Assembly: GCF_040543805.1 (NCBI RefSeq)
Contig: NZ_JBEUMS010000019.1
Span: forward strand, 62,001 to 126,000
Source of the DNA: Arcicella rosea
GTDB taxonomy: Bacteria > Bacteroidota > Bacteroidia > Cytophagales > Spirosomataceae
Direction of reading: 5' to 3'
DNA length: 64,000 nt
The notes under the pieces were generated by a model. It ran no database searches. It was not told the origin of the DNA and saw only the letters and a list, made by a program, of their open reading frames with translations. Below are positions 41,883 to 51,306 of the stretch, piece by piece (position 1 is the stretch's first letter; every line of letters starts with the position of its first letter). Position numbers and translations under genes: made by a program.

Positions 41883-44300
41883 TTACATTTTAAATTGTAG
41901 TGTAAAATAAAAACTTCTACCATCAGACGGCAAAATCCCAGGACCTGGATAACCTGTAGCTCTTCTGGTAAAATACATTTCATTAGCAACATTGTTAATA
42001 CTTGTTTCTAGCTTAATCTTCTTGAAGTCATAAGAAAAGCTTAAATCCATAATTTTATAAGCTGGAATTAATCCTATTACAGATGATATTCCGCCATCTC
42101 TAGCATTGGTAGCATCCGAAAATTGGTCTGTTAAGTAAGTAAACTGAAATGAGCCTTTCAGTTTTTTGTAGCCAACCCTAAGGCCTGTTTTAAGGTTTAC
42201 TTTAGGTACAAATTCAACCTCATTGCCTTTTACTCCTACCATCTTACTTTCACGATATTCAGATTTAATCAATGCAAGGTTACCGAATAGCACTGTACTT
42301 ATATCTTGATTTTCTGGCTTAAATAATCGGAAGAAATCAGCTTCTGCATACGATTCTATCCCCATAATCACAGCTTGCCCTACATTAGTTCGTAAACGTA
42401 ATATTCTGTTGCTCTCGTCATAAAATTGTATTTCACCTATCCTGTTATTATAATTTAGGTAAAACAAGCTAACATCGTAATTGTAAAAAGATGTTTGGTG
42501 ACTTCTAATACCAAGGTCTATTGAATATCCCTTTTCATCCTTCATGTCAGGGTCTATCACCGACGAAGGATTTGAAATACGCATATCACTAAAGGTAATC
42601 GAACGATAGTTTTGCGAAATGTTACCATAGATTTCAGTCTGTTCAAATGGTTTAAAGCTAATGCCAATTCCAGCCAACACAAATTGGCGGTTATTTACAC
42701 GTACTTCATCTGTTCTGGTAATATTGATTACGTTTCCTGCTAAATCACGCATGATACTCCCATAATAACCATCAGCTTTAGTACTAATATATTCATAGCG
42801 TATACCAGGAGTTACGGAAAGTTTATCGTTTAGGTAGAAAATATTTTCAGCAAACAATGATACATTTTGGTTGGGGAAACTGTAATCGTATGTAATAAAG
42901 CGTTCGGGCTCTACAAAATTAAAGTTCGCATCTTTTCCTGTACTTCCTAGTCCTTGTAAACTGTGGTTGAATCCATGATAATATCTTCCTCCTACTAACA
43001 GTATAGATTGTTTTTTGGCGATAGAGTAACGTTTTAAATACCTTGTTTCTGTTCCCCAGTTTTCAAATTCTCCTTTTATTAAATCTCGGTCGCTGTTATC
43101 ATCAATAGTTGCTACACGGTTTGGTCTAAACCCTAACGAATATCGGTGAGCTGACAGCCCAAACAAACGGAGATTAAACTGGTTGGTTTCGTTAAACTTA
43201 TGATCGAAATGAACAGCCAACATATTCCAATTTACATCAAACCAATTACGTTCTCGGTTCGTTTGTCTTGGATCTTGTGCAAACATAGCATCTGACACCC
43301 CCCCTGGTTGTTTGGCTAGGTAATCCATGTGGGTTACATCTAAGCCAACAGAGGTTTTTTCTGATATTTTATAATCTATATCTGAATAAAATGTGTAGCT
43401 ATTAAAATGTGAATTTGCTCTCCAACCATCGGCTTTTTTATATTGAAAAAAAGTATAATAGCTAAGTTTCCCTACAGTACCACTTGCACTGGTAAAAGCA
43501 TTATAAAATCCAAAAGAACCTACAGTTTGCCTCGCCACTACTTCAAGTTTTTTATCAAGAACGGGTTTCCGCATGATAAAATTAATGAGCCCTCCAAACT
43601 GAGTACCATATTGAAGTGACGCTGCTCCACGAACAATTTGGATTCGTCCCACGGCTTCTACCGGAGGGGTATAATAACTTTCTGGATAACCCAAGGCATC
43701 GGCACTTATATCATATCCGTTTTGTCGAACATTGAAGTTCGACGTTCGGTTGGGGTCTAATCCTCTTCCTCCGATACTTAGTTGTAAACCACCACCCTCA
43801 TTTTCCCATATATTAAGACCAGCTACTCTTGAATAAATTTGTCGGGCATTGTTGGTTGATAAATTAGCAACTAGTTGATCTGGTGTAATTACTTCCGACT
43901 TCTTGCCTTCATAAATACCCATATTTTCAACACCTCTTAATCTTGAAAAACCGAAATCGGTTTTCTTATCCGATACCACAACTTCATTCAGCGTTTCATC
44001 ACGTGAAGAAAGGTAAATTACTATTTCTTCATTTTTGCCTGCGATAACAATCGTTCGTTTGACAGGCTTAAAGTCTGGAGAAATAATTTGTAAAGTATGT
44101 TCGCCATTGGAGATAGAGGGGAATATAAATATGCCTTCTGGGTTAGATAACGTTTTCTGATTGCCATCAAGATAAACCGCCGATGCTGCCACCAAGGCAC
44201 TATCGTTTTTTGATTTAATAATACCTTTCAAACGATATTGAGCAAAAGTATATGTTGCGAAAAAACAGATAAAAACTGTACTAAAAACCTTTAATTTCAT
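41883..44300 (-). CDS. TonB-dependent receptor (FecA-like), iron uptake
   Basis: An outer-membrane receptor of 805 residues. The signal peptide (STVFICFFATYTFAQ) is followed by a carboxypeptidase-regulatory-like domain (about 22-110). The plug domain has NARQIYSRVAGLNIWEN and IQIVRGAASLQYGTQFGGLINF, and the 22-strand barrel ends in FYFTLQFKM with the terminal aromatic-X-aromatic signature. The plug sequence resembles FecA-type ferric citrate receptors. It is the last gene of a four-gene operon with the HTTM, imelysin and DUF4856 genes, overlapping HTTM by 20 bp, so it probably imports an iron complex. Confidence 0.85.
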   Translation of the reverse strand: MKLKVFSTVFICFFATYTFAQYRLKGIIKSKNDSALVAASAVYLDGNQKTLSNPEGIFIFPSISNGEHTLQIISPDFKPVKRTIVIAGKNEEIVIYLSSRDETLNEVVVSDKKTDFGFSRLRGVENMGIYEGKKSEVITPDQLVANLSTNNARQIYSRVAGLNIWENEGGGLQLSIGGRGLDPNRTSNFNVRQNGYDISADALGYPESYYTPPVEAVGRIQIVRGAASLQYGTQFGGLINFIMRKPVLDKKLEVVARQTVGSFGFYNAFTSASGTVGKLSYYTFFQYKKADGWRANSHFNSYTFYSDIDYKISEKTSVGLDVTHMDYLAKQPGGVSDAMFAQDPRQTNRERNWFDVNWNMLAVHFDHKFNETNQFNLRLFGLSAHRYSLGFRPNRVATIDDNSDRDLIKGEFENWGTETRYLKRYSIAKKQSILLVGGRYYHGFNHSLQGLGSTGKDANFNFVEPERFITYDYSFPNQNVSLFAENIFYLNDKLSVTPGIRYEYISTKADGYYGSIMRDLAGNVINITRTDEVRVNNRQFVLAGIGISFKPFEQTEIYGNISQNYRSITFSDMRISNPSSVIDPDMKDEKGYSIDLGIRSHQTSFYNYDVSLFYLNYNNRIGEIQFYDESNRILRLRTNVGQAVIMGIESYAEADFFRLFKPENQDISTVLFGNLALIKSEYRESKMVGVKGNEVEFVPKVNLKTGLRVGYKKLKGSFQFTYLTDQFSDATNARDGGISSVIGLIPAYKIMDLSFSYDFKKIKLETSINNVANEMYFTRRATGYPGPGILPSDGRSFYFTLQFKM

Positions 44301-45654
44301 TATTGAGGGGAATAATCCAGGATTTATGCTGGAAGGATTCTATTTCTTTGGCTAAATCAGTAGTAGGATTAATAAATGTTTTACCCAACCTACCATTCAG
44401 GGTAACATAAGCATCGACATATACTTGAGGTGACCGAAAGCCTTGGCTTTGATAATAATCTCTCAAGATATGTGCATAATATAAAATCATATCTGGCTGA
44501 GTAGCCATCATTTTCTCCTGCAGCGTTGTCAAGAACTCTGTATTATTAACTATTTGTTGGTGTCCATCATTATCCTTTACAGTAAACTGTGCATTACCTG
44601 CCTTTTCCATCAACATTACTCTCCATGAAAATCGGTAGCCTTCTTCCGTCCAAAAAAGTTCATCAGGATACATCAGGTACCTAAATGGAAATATCAACTG
44701 GACAGTGAAGAATATCACAAACCCACCTATTAAAAGCTTATTGACTACAGGAGCAAACGAGTAAGTTTTATCAGCCTGTAAAAAACTGGCTGGTACTTTC
44801 AACACTCTTGCAAGTTGTTGAATAATGCTTTGATGAAAACTAGGAGAGAAAAAAATCAAGGCTGTCACTATCATAATATATGGAAACATACCGATAGGAA
44901 ACAACAAGGCTGTAAAAACATGAAAAACTACAACTGTTAAATAAGCGATTGGCCTTGTTGTAGAGTTCAATAGTAAAAAGACAATAGTTAGATCATATAC
45001 ACATCCGAACCAGCTAAAAACATAGGGTGTCCATGAGTAATTGAACAAAAAACCTATGATAGGCATATCATTACGTGCTGGAATCCATATTTTTAAGGGC
45101 AACGCCTGAATAAGCCAGTCACTATTTAACTTGGCAAGCCCAGCGTAGAAATACAATATAAAAACCAACAGCTTGATAACATCTATACACCATGCAGGTA
45201 CTTTATCAACTAATAATGCTTTGTCTTTATAGGCATCTACTGAGAAATACCTATGTGCTGGCAAAAACACCATAATCAAACAAAGTAAGCTGATGAAATA
45301 ATAGTGATTTAAATAAGTGCTTTTGTCCATCAATTCTATATAAGTAAAACTCAGGAATAAGCTTACAATGGCTATTCTATAAAAATAGCCTATCATTACT
45401 AAAACCGACGACACAATACATACTACAAACAGCATGTAAGTATATTGCCCTAAAGGGCGAATAAACTCGAATCCGTAAAAAGGAAAAAAATAATGAGGCT
45501 TTATGTACAAATCATAAATCCAACCTTTGCTCCAAAAACGCAAAAGACTTACGAAAAGCATAAAACCTAACATTATTCTGAATACAGCCAACGGTGCAAC
45601 AGAAGTCTCTTTTTTTAAATATTTTATATCTATTTCCCGACTAGTCACCGTCAT
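44281..45654 (-). CDS. HTTM-domain membrane protein
   Basis: A polytopic membrane protein of 457 residues with the HTTM (horizontally transferred transmembrane) domain, related to vitamin-K-dependent gamma-carboxylase. The N-terminal part has FRIMLGFMLFVSLLRFW, the middle has LLVFILYFYAGLAKLNSDWL with the conserved lysine region, and a C-terminal soluble part follows after about residue 300. The substrate in bacteria is unknown. It is translationally coupled on both sides (14 bp with imelysin, 20 bp with the TonB receptor). In Bacteroidota it recurs with imelysin and a TonB receptor, so a role in iron uptake is inferred. Confidence 0.82.
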   Translation of the reverse strand: MTVTSREIDIKYLKKETSVAPLAVFRIMLGFMLFVSLLRFWSKGWIYDLYIKPHYFFPFYGFEFIRPLGQYTYMLFVVCIVSSVLVMIGYFYRIAIVSLFLSFTYIELMDKSTYLNHYYFISLLCLIMVFLPAHRYFSVDAYKDKALLVDKVPAWCIDVIKLLVFILYFYAGLAKLNSDWLIQALPLKIWIPARNDMPIIGFLFNYSWTPYVFSWFGCVYDLTIVFLLLNSTTRPIAYLTVVVFHVFTALLFPIGMFPYIMIVTALIFFSPSFHQSIIQQLARVLKVPASFLQADKTYSFAPVVNKLLIGGFVIFFTVQLIFPFRYLMYPDELFWTEEGYRFSWRVMLMEKAGNAQFTVKDNDGHQQIVNNTEFLTTLQEKMMATQPDMILYYAHILRDYYQSQGFRSPQVYVDAYVTLNGRLGKTFINPTTDLAKEIESFQHKSWIIPLNNEIKGF

Positions 45655-46777
45655 TATCAGTATAAGTAATGGTAATGCTCATAGCCGAAGTCATATCTAC
45701 TTTTAGCATTCTTACCGCTTTTTGTAGTTCGGTATAAACAGCTTTCATCGCTACGTTATTATCTACCACCTCTTGATAAAAATTAGGCTTTAACGCATCT
45801 ATTTTAGCTTTATTAGCCACAAACTGTGTATTGATTATTTCACTTAATAATTTTCCTGTAGTAACATCTTTTGCCACTAAACCATCAAGATAGCTTTTGA
45901 AAGAAGGTCCTTCTGCACCAGTTTTTACATTTTTACCATTAAAAAAGTCAACAGCGGCTTGATGTGCACTTAGTGCCAATGTTTTAGAAATATCCTTTTT
46001 ATAAAATGCTTCTACTTTATTTGCCGACACAACACCATTGAGCATAGCTCCTGATGGAATACCGAATTTACCTGAACGAATAAATCTTTCATAATGTAAA
46101 ATATAACCATTTATCATTTCCCCCATTGGCGAACCTATATCGGTACCTGTCTTTGAAATAAACTCACTGCGATAAGTTCCCCAGTCGCTTATTACTTTGG
46201 TAATAAGCTCGTTCATGTGGTCAACAATTCGTTTAACGTATGCCAAACGCTTGGCACCATCTGTAGATGATTTAAAATAGGCTATGATTTCAGCATCGGT
46301 ACTTCCTGTTCCATTCAATAAATAATCTAATGCAGGAAAACCCTGTTTGTCGTAAGCGGCAGTTACTTCAAAGTTTTCAGACGGATTGTTTATGTATGTT
46401 GCAATGCCAGCGACATTTGTTGGATATATATTGAAATAATTACGAATCCCTGTCTTGGTTCCTGGACCAAAATCAAAACCTTCAACAGTTTCCCAACTGA
46501 TATAAGCATCTACCCATGCTTGGCGAAATTCAGTAAGTGTAGAGGCTTCAGGCTTGGCAATAAAAGCTTGAGACTTAGTAGACATCAAATCCAATTTTGC
46601 TTTAAAATTGGTATAGGATGGCACAATGACATTATCGGCCAAATTGGTCAATATTGCGGCACGATCTTTATTCAAATCTGGCGTTGTATTTTGTGGGTCA
46701 TCAGTTTTTGAACATGCCAACATCAATACAATTGCAATCAATAAAATACTTACTTTTTTTAAGTCTATTCTAGTCAT
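45641..46777 (-). CDS. Imelysin-family lipoprotein (IrpA-like)
   Basis: A 378-residue lipoprotein of the imelysin (peptidase M75-like, IrpA) family. The frame extends upstream, but the ATG at 46777 gives a proper lipoprotein signal ending LLIAIVLMLACSK. The family segment DFGPGTKTGIRNYFNIYPTN is followed by KQGFPALDYLLNG, and a second helical bundle occupies the C-terminal half. Imelysins are iron-regulated surface proteins; binding of iron or a ferric complex is suggested by structural work on relatives, and peptidase activity is doubtful. It sits second in the iron operon, 79 bp after the DUF4856 gene. Confidence 0.85.
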   Translation of the reverse strand: MTRIDLKKVSILLIAIVLMLACSKTDDPQNTTPDLNKDRAAILTNLADNVIVPSYTNFKAKLDLMSTKSQAFIAKPEASTLTEFRQAWVDAYISWETVEGFDFGPGTKTGIRNYFNIYPTNVAGIATYINNPSENFEVTAAYDKQGFPALDYLLNGTGSTDAEIIAYFKSSTDGAKRLAYVKRIVDHMNELITKVISDWGTYRSEFISKTGTDIGSPMGEMINGYILHYERFIRSGKFGIPSGAMLNGVVSANKVEAFYKKDISKTLALSAHQAAVDFFNGKNVKTGAEGPSFKSYLDGLVAKDVTTGKLLSEIINTQFVANKAKIDALKPNFYQEVVDNNVAMKAVYTELQKAVRMLKVDMTSAMSITITYTDNDGD

Positions 46778-46856
46778 CACATTAAACGATAATATGGGTT
46801 GACAGCAATACCATTGCCACCAACCCACTTGGTTACTATTATTAAAAAATAAGTTC

Positions 46857-48008
46857 TTATAAAGCGAACTTTGCTTTGATGGCATCAGACGCTGCTGAAA
46901 TTTTAGCAGGAGTTAAGTCCCAATATCCATTTGCTGAACCTAACAATGCTGTTAAAATATCGTCTGAAAACTTAGCATTTGCACCATTAACTGTACAGAA
47001 ACGTAAAGAATAGATAAAACCAGCACCTTCACCAATATCATGAACTTTGTCTGCTTCAGAGGTTCTATTTCCCCATTTTCCTAAATAACCTACTGCTGCT
47101 GCCGCAATTGCTTTTTCAAACGCTGCTTTAATAAAATCAGCTTGTTTTTTCAATTCTGTTTTGTCGTTATTAACAATCGCTGCACGACCTTTCAAGAACG
47201 CAAGGTGAACTTGTGGATAAGCCGCTTGGTTGTATTCCCATACATAAGAGCCTAACGCAAATTCAGTTGTACCTCTTACTGTATTTGTAGAACCAGCTAA
47301 ATACGCTTGGTTTAATGTTAAAAAAGCATAGGCTTCGTCCCAGTTTTGCTCTAATTGAGAATAGTTTTTACCTGTTACAAGCTTGCTATTATCAGCATCC
47401 AGCCCTTTGGTTAACAATACATTACCAATATAGTCATACTGTAAAGCACCAATTAATGATTTTTGAATAATTTGGTTTGTTTCAATACCTTTAGCATCAA
47501 CCAAACGACTCCCTAACTTTCCTGCTTTACCTTTTTCAGCAGTCGAAGTAATTGATTTACTTGCTTCAGCAATTTCACCAAAAAGCGTTTCTATTTTTGC
47601 TTTTACTACTTCTGCCTCGGCTGTTGACCAAGAAGAAGCTACAGTATTACGTAACTGTACTCCTGAAGTATTTAGTTTAGTACTATCAACAAATGGGTTA
47701 TTAGTATTAGCAAACATATTTTTCAACACAGTAGCATCTATCACTTTATTACCACTAATTGATGAACTCATTGAAGTATTTAATGCCTGAAACATTTTAT
47801 AACGGTTATTACCATTACTTAAATCTACTGTAGTTTTTCCTCCGTCAACAAAAGCATTACTATATGGTGTGGTAGCTGTCAATGTTGCGTAATCAATTTT
47901 TGTAGTACGTAATGGTGCCACTACTGCATCATCATCTTTACACGAGGTCATGCCTGCAATTGCTAAAGCAACTAACACAAATTTCATTTTGTAGGTTCTC
48001 TTAAACAT
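46857..48008 (-). CDS. DUF4856 lipoprotein of the iron operon
   Basis: A 383-residue exported lipoprotein with lipobox AIAGMTSCKDDD. An alternative ATG at 47987 gives a shorter signal. The rest matches DUF4856, with ATTPYSNAFVDGGKTTVDLSN near the N-terminus, GSRLVDAKGIETNQIIQKSL in the middle and GEGAGFIYSLRFC near the C-terminus. The family has no known activity but consistently occurs with imelysin, HTTM and TonB-receptor genes in Bacteroidota. It is the first gene of the operon and is preceded by a Fur-box-like site. A role in iron acquisition is likely from context. Confidence 0.82.
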   Translation of the reverse strand: MFKRTYKMKFVLVALAIAGMTSCKDDDAVVAPLRTTKIDYATLTATTPYSNAFVDGGKTTVDLSNGNNRYKMFQALNTSMSSSISGNKVIDATVLKNMFANTNNPFVDSTKLNTSGVQLRNTVASSWSTAEAEVVKAKIETLFGEIAEASKSITSTAEKGKAGKLGSRLVDAKGIETNQIIQKSLIGALQYDYIGNVLLTKGLDADNSKLVTGKNYSQLEQNWDEAYAFLTLNQAYLAGSTNTVRGTTEFALGSYVWEYNQAAYPQVHLAFLKGRAAIVNNDKTELKKQADFIKAAFEKAIAAAAVGYLGKWGNRTSEADKVHDIGEGAGFIYSLRFCTVNGANAKFSDDILTALLGSANGYWDLTPAKISAASDAIKAKFAL

Positions 48009-48070
48009 TGTAATAAGGAATTAGTTATTTATTTATATTCAAAAATTTATTTTATTCTTTGTTAATTGTA

Positions 48071-48087
48071 TTTAGACTTATTCCAAA
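48071..48087. promoter_or_regulatory. Fur-box-like site upstream of the iron operon
   Basis: TTTAGACTTATTCCAAA is a 17-bp dyad with one mismatch between arms (TTTAGA, TCCAAA), close to the Bacteroidota Fur-like pattern TTTAGAatTATTCTAAA. It lies about 63 bp upstream of the DUF4856 start. The promoter itself is not clear. Binding by Fur is inferred from resemblance and gene content. Confidence 0.45.
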
Positions 48088-48113
48088 CAAATAGTCAAAA
48101 AAATAGGACTATT

Positions 48114-48800
48114 TTATAGCACCTTTTGGTCTTCCCATTTATAGCCAATACCGTATATTGTATTGAGGTATATTTTGCATCCAGCATCACTCATCTTTCT
48201 TTTAAGATTCTTGATATGTGCATAAATTATATCTGCCTTATTTTTGGAATCTTCTAGTTGCCCCGACAAATATGTCAAAAGAGCGTCTTTAGTAACCACT
48301 TTGTTTTTATGTTCTAAAAAGAACACAAGTAATTCAAATTCTTTTTTTGTTAATCCGAGTAATACTTCATTCACCAAAACAGACTTTGCTAACAAGTCTA
48401 TTTGTAATTCGTTGTATCTGATAATATTCTTATTATTCAAGTTGCTTCTTCTAAGCAATGAAAATATCCTGGCTACTAATTCTGATGCTTCATAAGGTTT
48501 ATTCAAAAAATCATCTGCCCCTTGATATAAAGCATCTATCTTTTTTTGAAAAGAATTATCCGAAGAAATAACAATAAGCCCTGCATGCTTATTTATTCTT
48601 TTTACCTCATCTATGAGTTGTATGCCATTATTTTCCTCGTCTGTCAGGTCAACTACAATGCAATCGTATATAGAATTTTTAATTTTTTGCTTCAATTCTA
48701 GGGCGTTTATTACGAACTCTGTCCTATGTCCCATTCCTAATAAATCATTGGCAATCTCATCGCTAAACTTCCCAGAACTTTCCATTATGAGAATTTCCAT
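48114..48800 (-). CDS. OmpR-type response regulator with an incomplete acidic pocket
   Basis: A 228-residue response regulator with a receiver domain (about 1-120) and a winged-helix DNA-binding domain (about 130-225, with LGLTKKEFELLVFFLEHKN and LNTIYGIGYKWE). The phosphorylated aspartate is present (D51 in IVVDLTD) and so is the conserved lysine (K101 in LNKPYEASEL). The acidic pair that binds Mg2+ is weakened: the first strand ends MESS where others have VEDE. No kinase gene lies beside it on this strand. The gene precedes the iron operon in the same direction (105 bp gap) and may regulate it. Confidence 0.8.
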   Translation of the reverse strand: MEILIMESSGKFSDEIANDLLGMGHRTEFVINALELKQKIKNSIYDCIVVDLTDEENNGIQLIDEVKRINKHAGLIVISSDNSFQKKIDALYQGADDFLNKPYEASELVARIFSLLRRSNLNNKNIIRYNELQIDLLAKSVLVNEVLLGLTKKEFELLVFFLEHKNKVVTKDALLTYLSGQLEDSKNKADIIYAHIKNLKRKMSDAGCKIYLNTIYGIGYKWEDQKVL

Positions 48801-49126
48801 GTCACAAAATAAAGAGTGAATTCTGAATTTTTTTTAAATTAATCTAATTCTAAATAATATTTTTGACGACTTTAGCTTTTAGAATCATTTGGAAAACCTT
48901 TTTTATTGCAGATAAACTTACTTTTGAATATTTAAAACCAATATACAACCCAGAAGGATAGAGCAATCAAGTAATTTTATTTTCTCAAACGAGTCAAGCA
49001 ACTAATGAATATTTAATTAAATAAAACCCTTTACGGTAAATTGTAAGCGTTCGTTGCGTTACTAAAAAATATTTTTAATCTTGTGTTCACAAGTAATAGC
49101 ACTTTATTTATAAACTTTAGCAAACT
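48801..49126. other. Intergenic region between two divergent response-regulator genes
   Basis: This 326-bp stretch has no gene. It holds a short perfect palindrome CTTGTGTTCACAAG at 49080-49093, 33 bp before the plus-strand regulator, and a GCGTT repeat at about 49048-49060. Both could be regulator sites for the response regulators. Very AT-rich DNA fills the rest. No promoter element matching TAnnTTTG could be placed with confidence. Confidence 0.4.
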
Positions 49127-49801
49127 ATGAAGCTTTTATTGGTAGAAGATGAGCAATTTCTTTTAGAAGAAATGGATACTTACCTGACTGAACAAGGTTA
49201 TCGTTGCGAAAAAGCAACAACATACACTGAAGGGCAGGAAAAACTACATTTATATCATTACGATGCCATCGTATTAGATATTACTCTTCCTGGTGGTAAC
49301 GGATTATCACTACTTGAAATATTAAAAAAGCAACATAAAAATGTTGGAGTCTTGATTTTATCAGCCAAAGATTCTCTGTACGACAAAATAACAGGTTTGG
49401 AAATGGGTGCTGATGATTATATCACAAAGCCTTTTCATCTGGAAGAACTCAATGCTAGAATTTTCTCCTTGCTAAGAAGAAGAACTTTTGATGGAGAAAA
49501 TGAAGTAAAGTTTGACAGTCTTGTTATTAATATGGTTACTAAGACTGTAAGTTATAAAGACGAATCTATTGTTTTAACTAAAAAGGAATATGAACTGCTA
49601 TTATATTTTATTGTCAATAAAAATCGTGTTGTAAGTAAACAAGCTATAGCAGAACACCTTTGGGGAGATCATTATGATATGGCCGAAAATTATGATACTG
49701 TATATGTTTATACGATGAATTTACGAAAAAAAATCACCACATACACAGGAATTGACTATATCAAAACGGTATATGGAATGGGATATAAATGGATTGCGTA
49801 A
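49127..49801 (+). CDS. OmpR-family response regulator
   Basis: A complete OmpR/PhoB-type response regulator (224 residues). The receiver has the acidic residues in LLVEDEQF, the phosphorylated aspartate D51 in IVLDITLPGGNG and the lysine in YITKPFHLEEL. The winged-helix domain has IVLTKKEYELLLYFIVNKNR and IKTVYGMGYKWI. It is followed by a histidine kinase gene 29 bp later and the pair forms a two-component system. The regulated genes are not known; the copper island and the iron operon are both nearby. It is divergent from a second regulator gene. Confidence 0.9.
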   Translation: MKLLLVEDEQFLLEEMDTYLTEQGYRCEKATTYTEGQEKLHLYHYDAIVLDITLPGGNGLSLLEILKKQHKNVGVLILSAKDSLYDKITGLEMGADDYITKPFHLEELNARIFSLLRRRTFDGENEVKFDSLVINMVTKTVSYKDESIVLTKKEYELLLYFIVNKNRVVSKQAIAEHLWGDHYDMAENYDTVYVYTMNLRKKITTYTGIDYIKTVYGMGYKWIA

Positions 49802-49830
49802 TGAATAAATAAAACGTTTTAGTTTAGAAA

Positions 49831-51081
49831 ATGACTTTACTTCATAAAACTACAAGAGACTATTTAATTGCCTCTGTATCTATTCTAATATTTACGGGAT
49901 TTACCCTTTTTGTGATACTCCAAAAAGCAGTAAGTGATGAAATGAATGAGCAATTAGAATTGCAAGCAGATCAAATTTTTGAGAGCATCAGGCTTGGTAA
50001 TCATGTCAATGCACCATTAATTAAAATAGATAAAGTTACTGATAATAATACATCCTTAGGACTGGTTTTTGGAGATTCTATGGTTTATGATCGAGTTCAA
50101 AAAGAAATGGAAGAATATCATTACCTTAAAGAAACACAAGTAATAGGAGACTCTAGATATCATGTAACAGTGATGAGTTCACATATTGGTTGGGATAATT
50201 ATTATCTTACCATTTTCTTCATTTTTCTATTAACGGCTATTTTACTTACTCTGTCGGGCATTTTAATTAACTATTATTCTAATAAGAAGATTCTGAAACC
50301 TTTTTTTGAAAATTTAAAGAATGTTCAAGCCTTTTCGGTTAGCTCACCTCATAGTCTTCAACTTCATGATTCAGCTATTACAGAATTTAAAGAATTAAAT
50401 TTTACACTAAAAGACCTAACAGAAAGAAGCAAAAAAGAATATTTAGCTCTCAGAGAGTTTACAGAAAATGCCTCTCATGAAATTCAAATCCCTTTAAGTA
50501 TTATTCAATCTAAGCTTGATAGGATGAGCCAGCTTGAGATTACAGAACAAATGGCTGGTTATATTACACAAGCAAAATCTGGCGTAAATCGTTTATCAAA
50601 GATGAACAAAAGTCTTTTATTACTGGCAAAATTAGATAATCAGCTATTTACGGAACAACATGAAATCGTTTTTAACGATGTTTTAGATTCACATCTTCGA
50701 AATATGGAAGATCTTTTTTTAGCTAAAAATATTAATTTAATAGAAACATTAAACAAGACAATCATCCATTCCCATCAATATTTGATAGATATATTAATTT
50801 CAAATTTTCTTTCGAATGCACTTAAATATACCTCAACAAATGGTACAGTTAAGATAAGTCTGAAAAACAATATACTCATGATTTCCAATACTGGTTCTCC
50901 CTTAGATTTCCCTGAAGAATATATTTTTGATAGATTCACCAAGAATCCAGAGAATACTTCATCAACAGGTTTGGGCTTAGCAATTATTAAAGAAATTTGT
51001 GTGTTAAATCATTGGACTTTAACTTATGATTTCCAAAATGGATGGCATACATTTATCATTGTTTTAAAACAAATAAATTAA
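49831..51081 (+). CDS. Sensor histidine kinase
   Basis: A membrane sensor kinase of 416 residues that partners the response regulator encoded just upstream. Two membrane segments (YLIASVSILIFTGFTLFVIL at about 11-30 and YYLTIFFIFLLTAILLTLSG at about 123-145) enclose a periplasmic sensor of about 90 residues. The phosphorylated histidine is H216 in ENASHEIQIPLSII. The ATP-binding part has ISNFLSNALKYTS and FTKNPENTSSTGLGLAI. The periplasmic part has no motif for a known ligand, so the signal is unknown. The Tn3-family element lies about 180 bp beyond it. Confidence 0.88.
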   Translation: MTLLHKTTRDYLIASVSILIFTGFTLFVILQKAVSDEMNEQLELQADQIFESIRLGNHVNAPLIKIDKVTDNNTSLGLVFGDSMVYDRVQKEMEEYHYLKETQVIGDSRYHVTVMSSHIGWDNYYLTIFFIFLLTAILLTLSGILINYYSNKKILKPFFENLKNVQAFSVSSPHSLQLHDSAITEFKELNFTLKDLTERSKKEYLALREFTENASHEIQIPLSIIQSKLDRMSQLEITEQMAGYITQAKSGVNRLSKMNKSLLLLAKLDNQLFTEQHEIVFNDVLDSHLRNMEDLFLAKNINLIETLNKTIIHSHQYLIDILISNFLSNALKYTSTNGTVKISLKNNILMISNTGSPLDFPEEYIFDRFTKNPENTSSTGLGLAIIKEICVLNHWTLTYDFQNGWHTFIIVLKQIN

Positions 51082-51258
51082 CTAATACATATTCGTTCTG
51101 AAGTCAAGAAATAAAAGGTAGTCTCAAATAATATTATTAGGATAGTCTTCTTATTCTTTCCATTATTGGAAGTTTTAAACGGGTGCAAGATACTACTCAT
51201 GTAATTGTCTTTCTGTTATATAAAACGATGGGAAGTATTTTTTGTTAGCTTAACACAG
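51082..51258. other. Intergenic stretch left of the transposon
   Basis: No gene is visible between the kinase stop and the left transposon end. The DNA is AT-rich with a weak imperfect hairpin near 51119-51155. No five-base repeat matching the right side of the transposon is found. Confidence 0.3.
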
Positions 51259-51300
51259 TCGGGCTGGAATCACCATTTGGGCCAAATCTAAACTAAGTCT
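51259..51300. repeat. Left terminal inverted repeat of the Tn3-family element
   Basis: Perfect 42-bp match in inverted orientation to 55190-55231. It ends 6 bp before the resolvase stop codon. Confidence 0.92.
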
Positions 51301-51306
51301 CACAAG

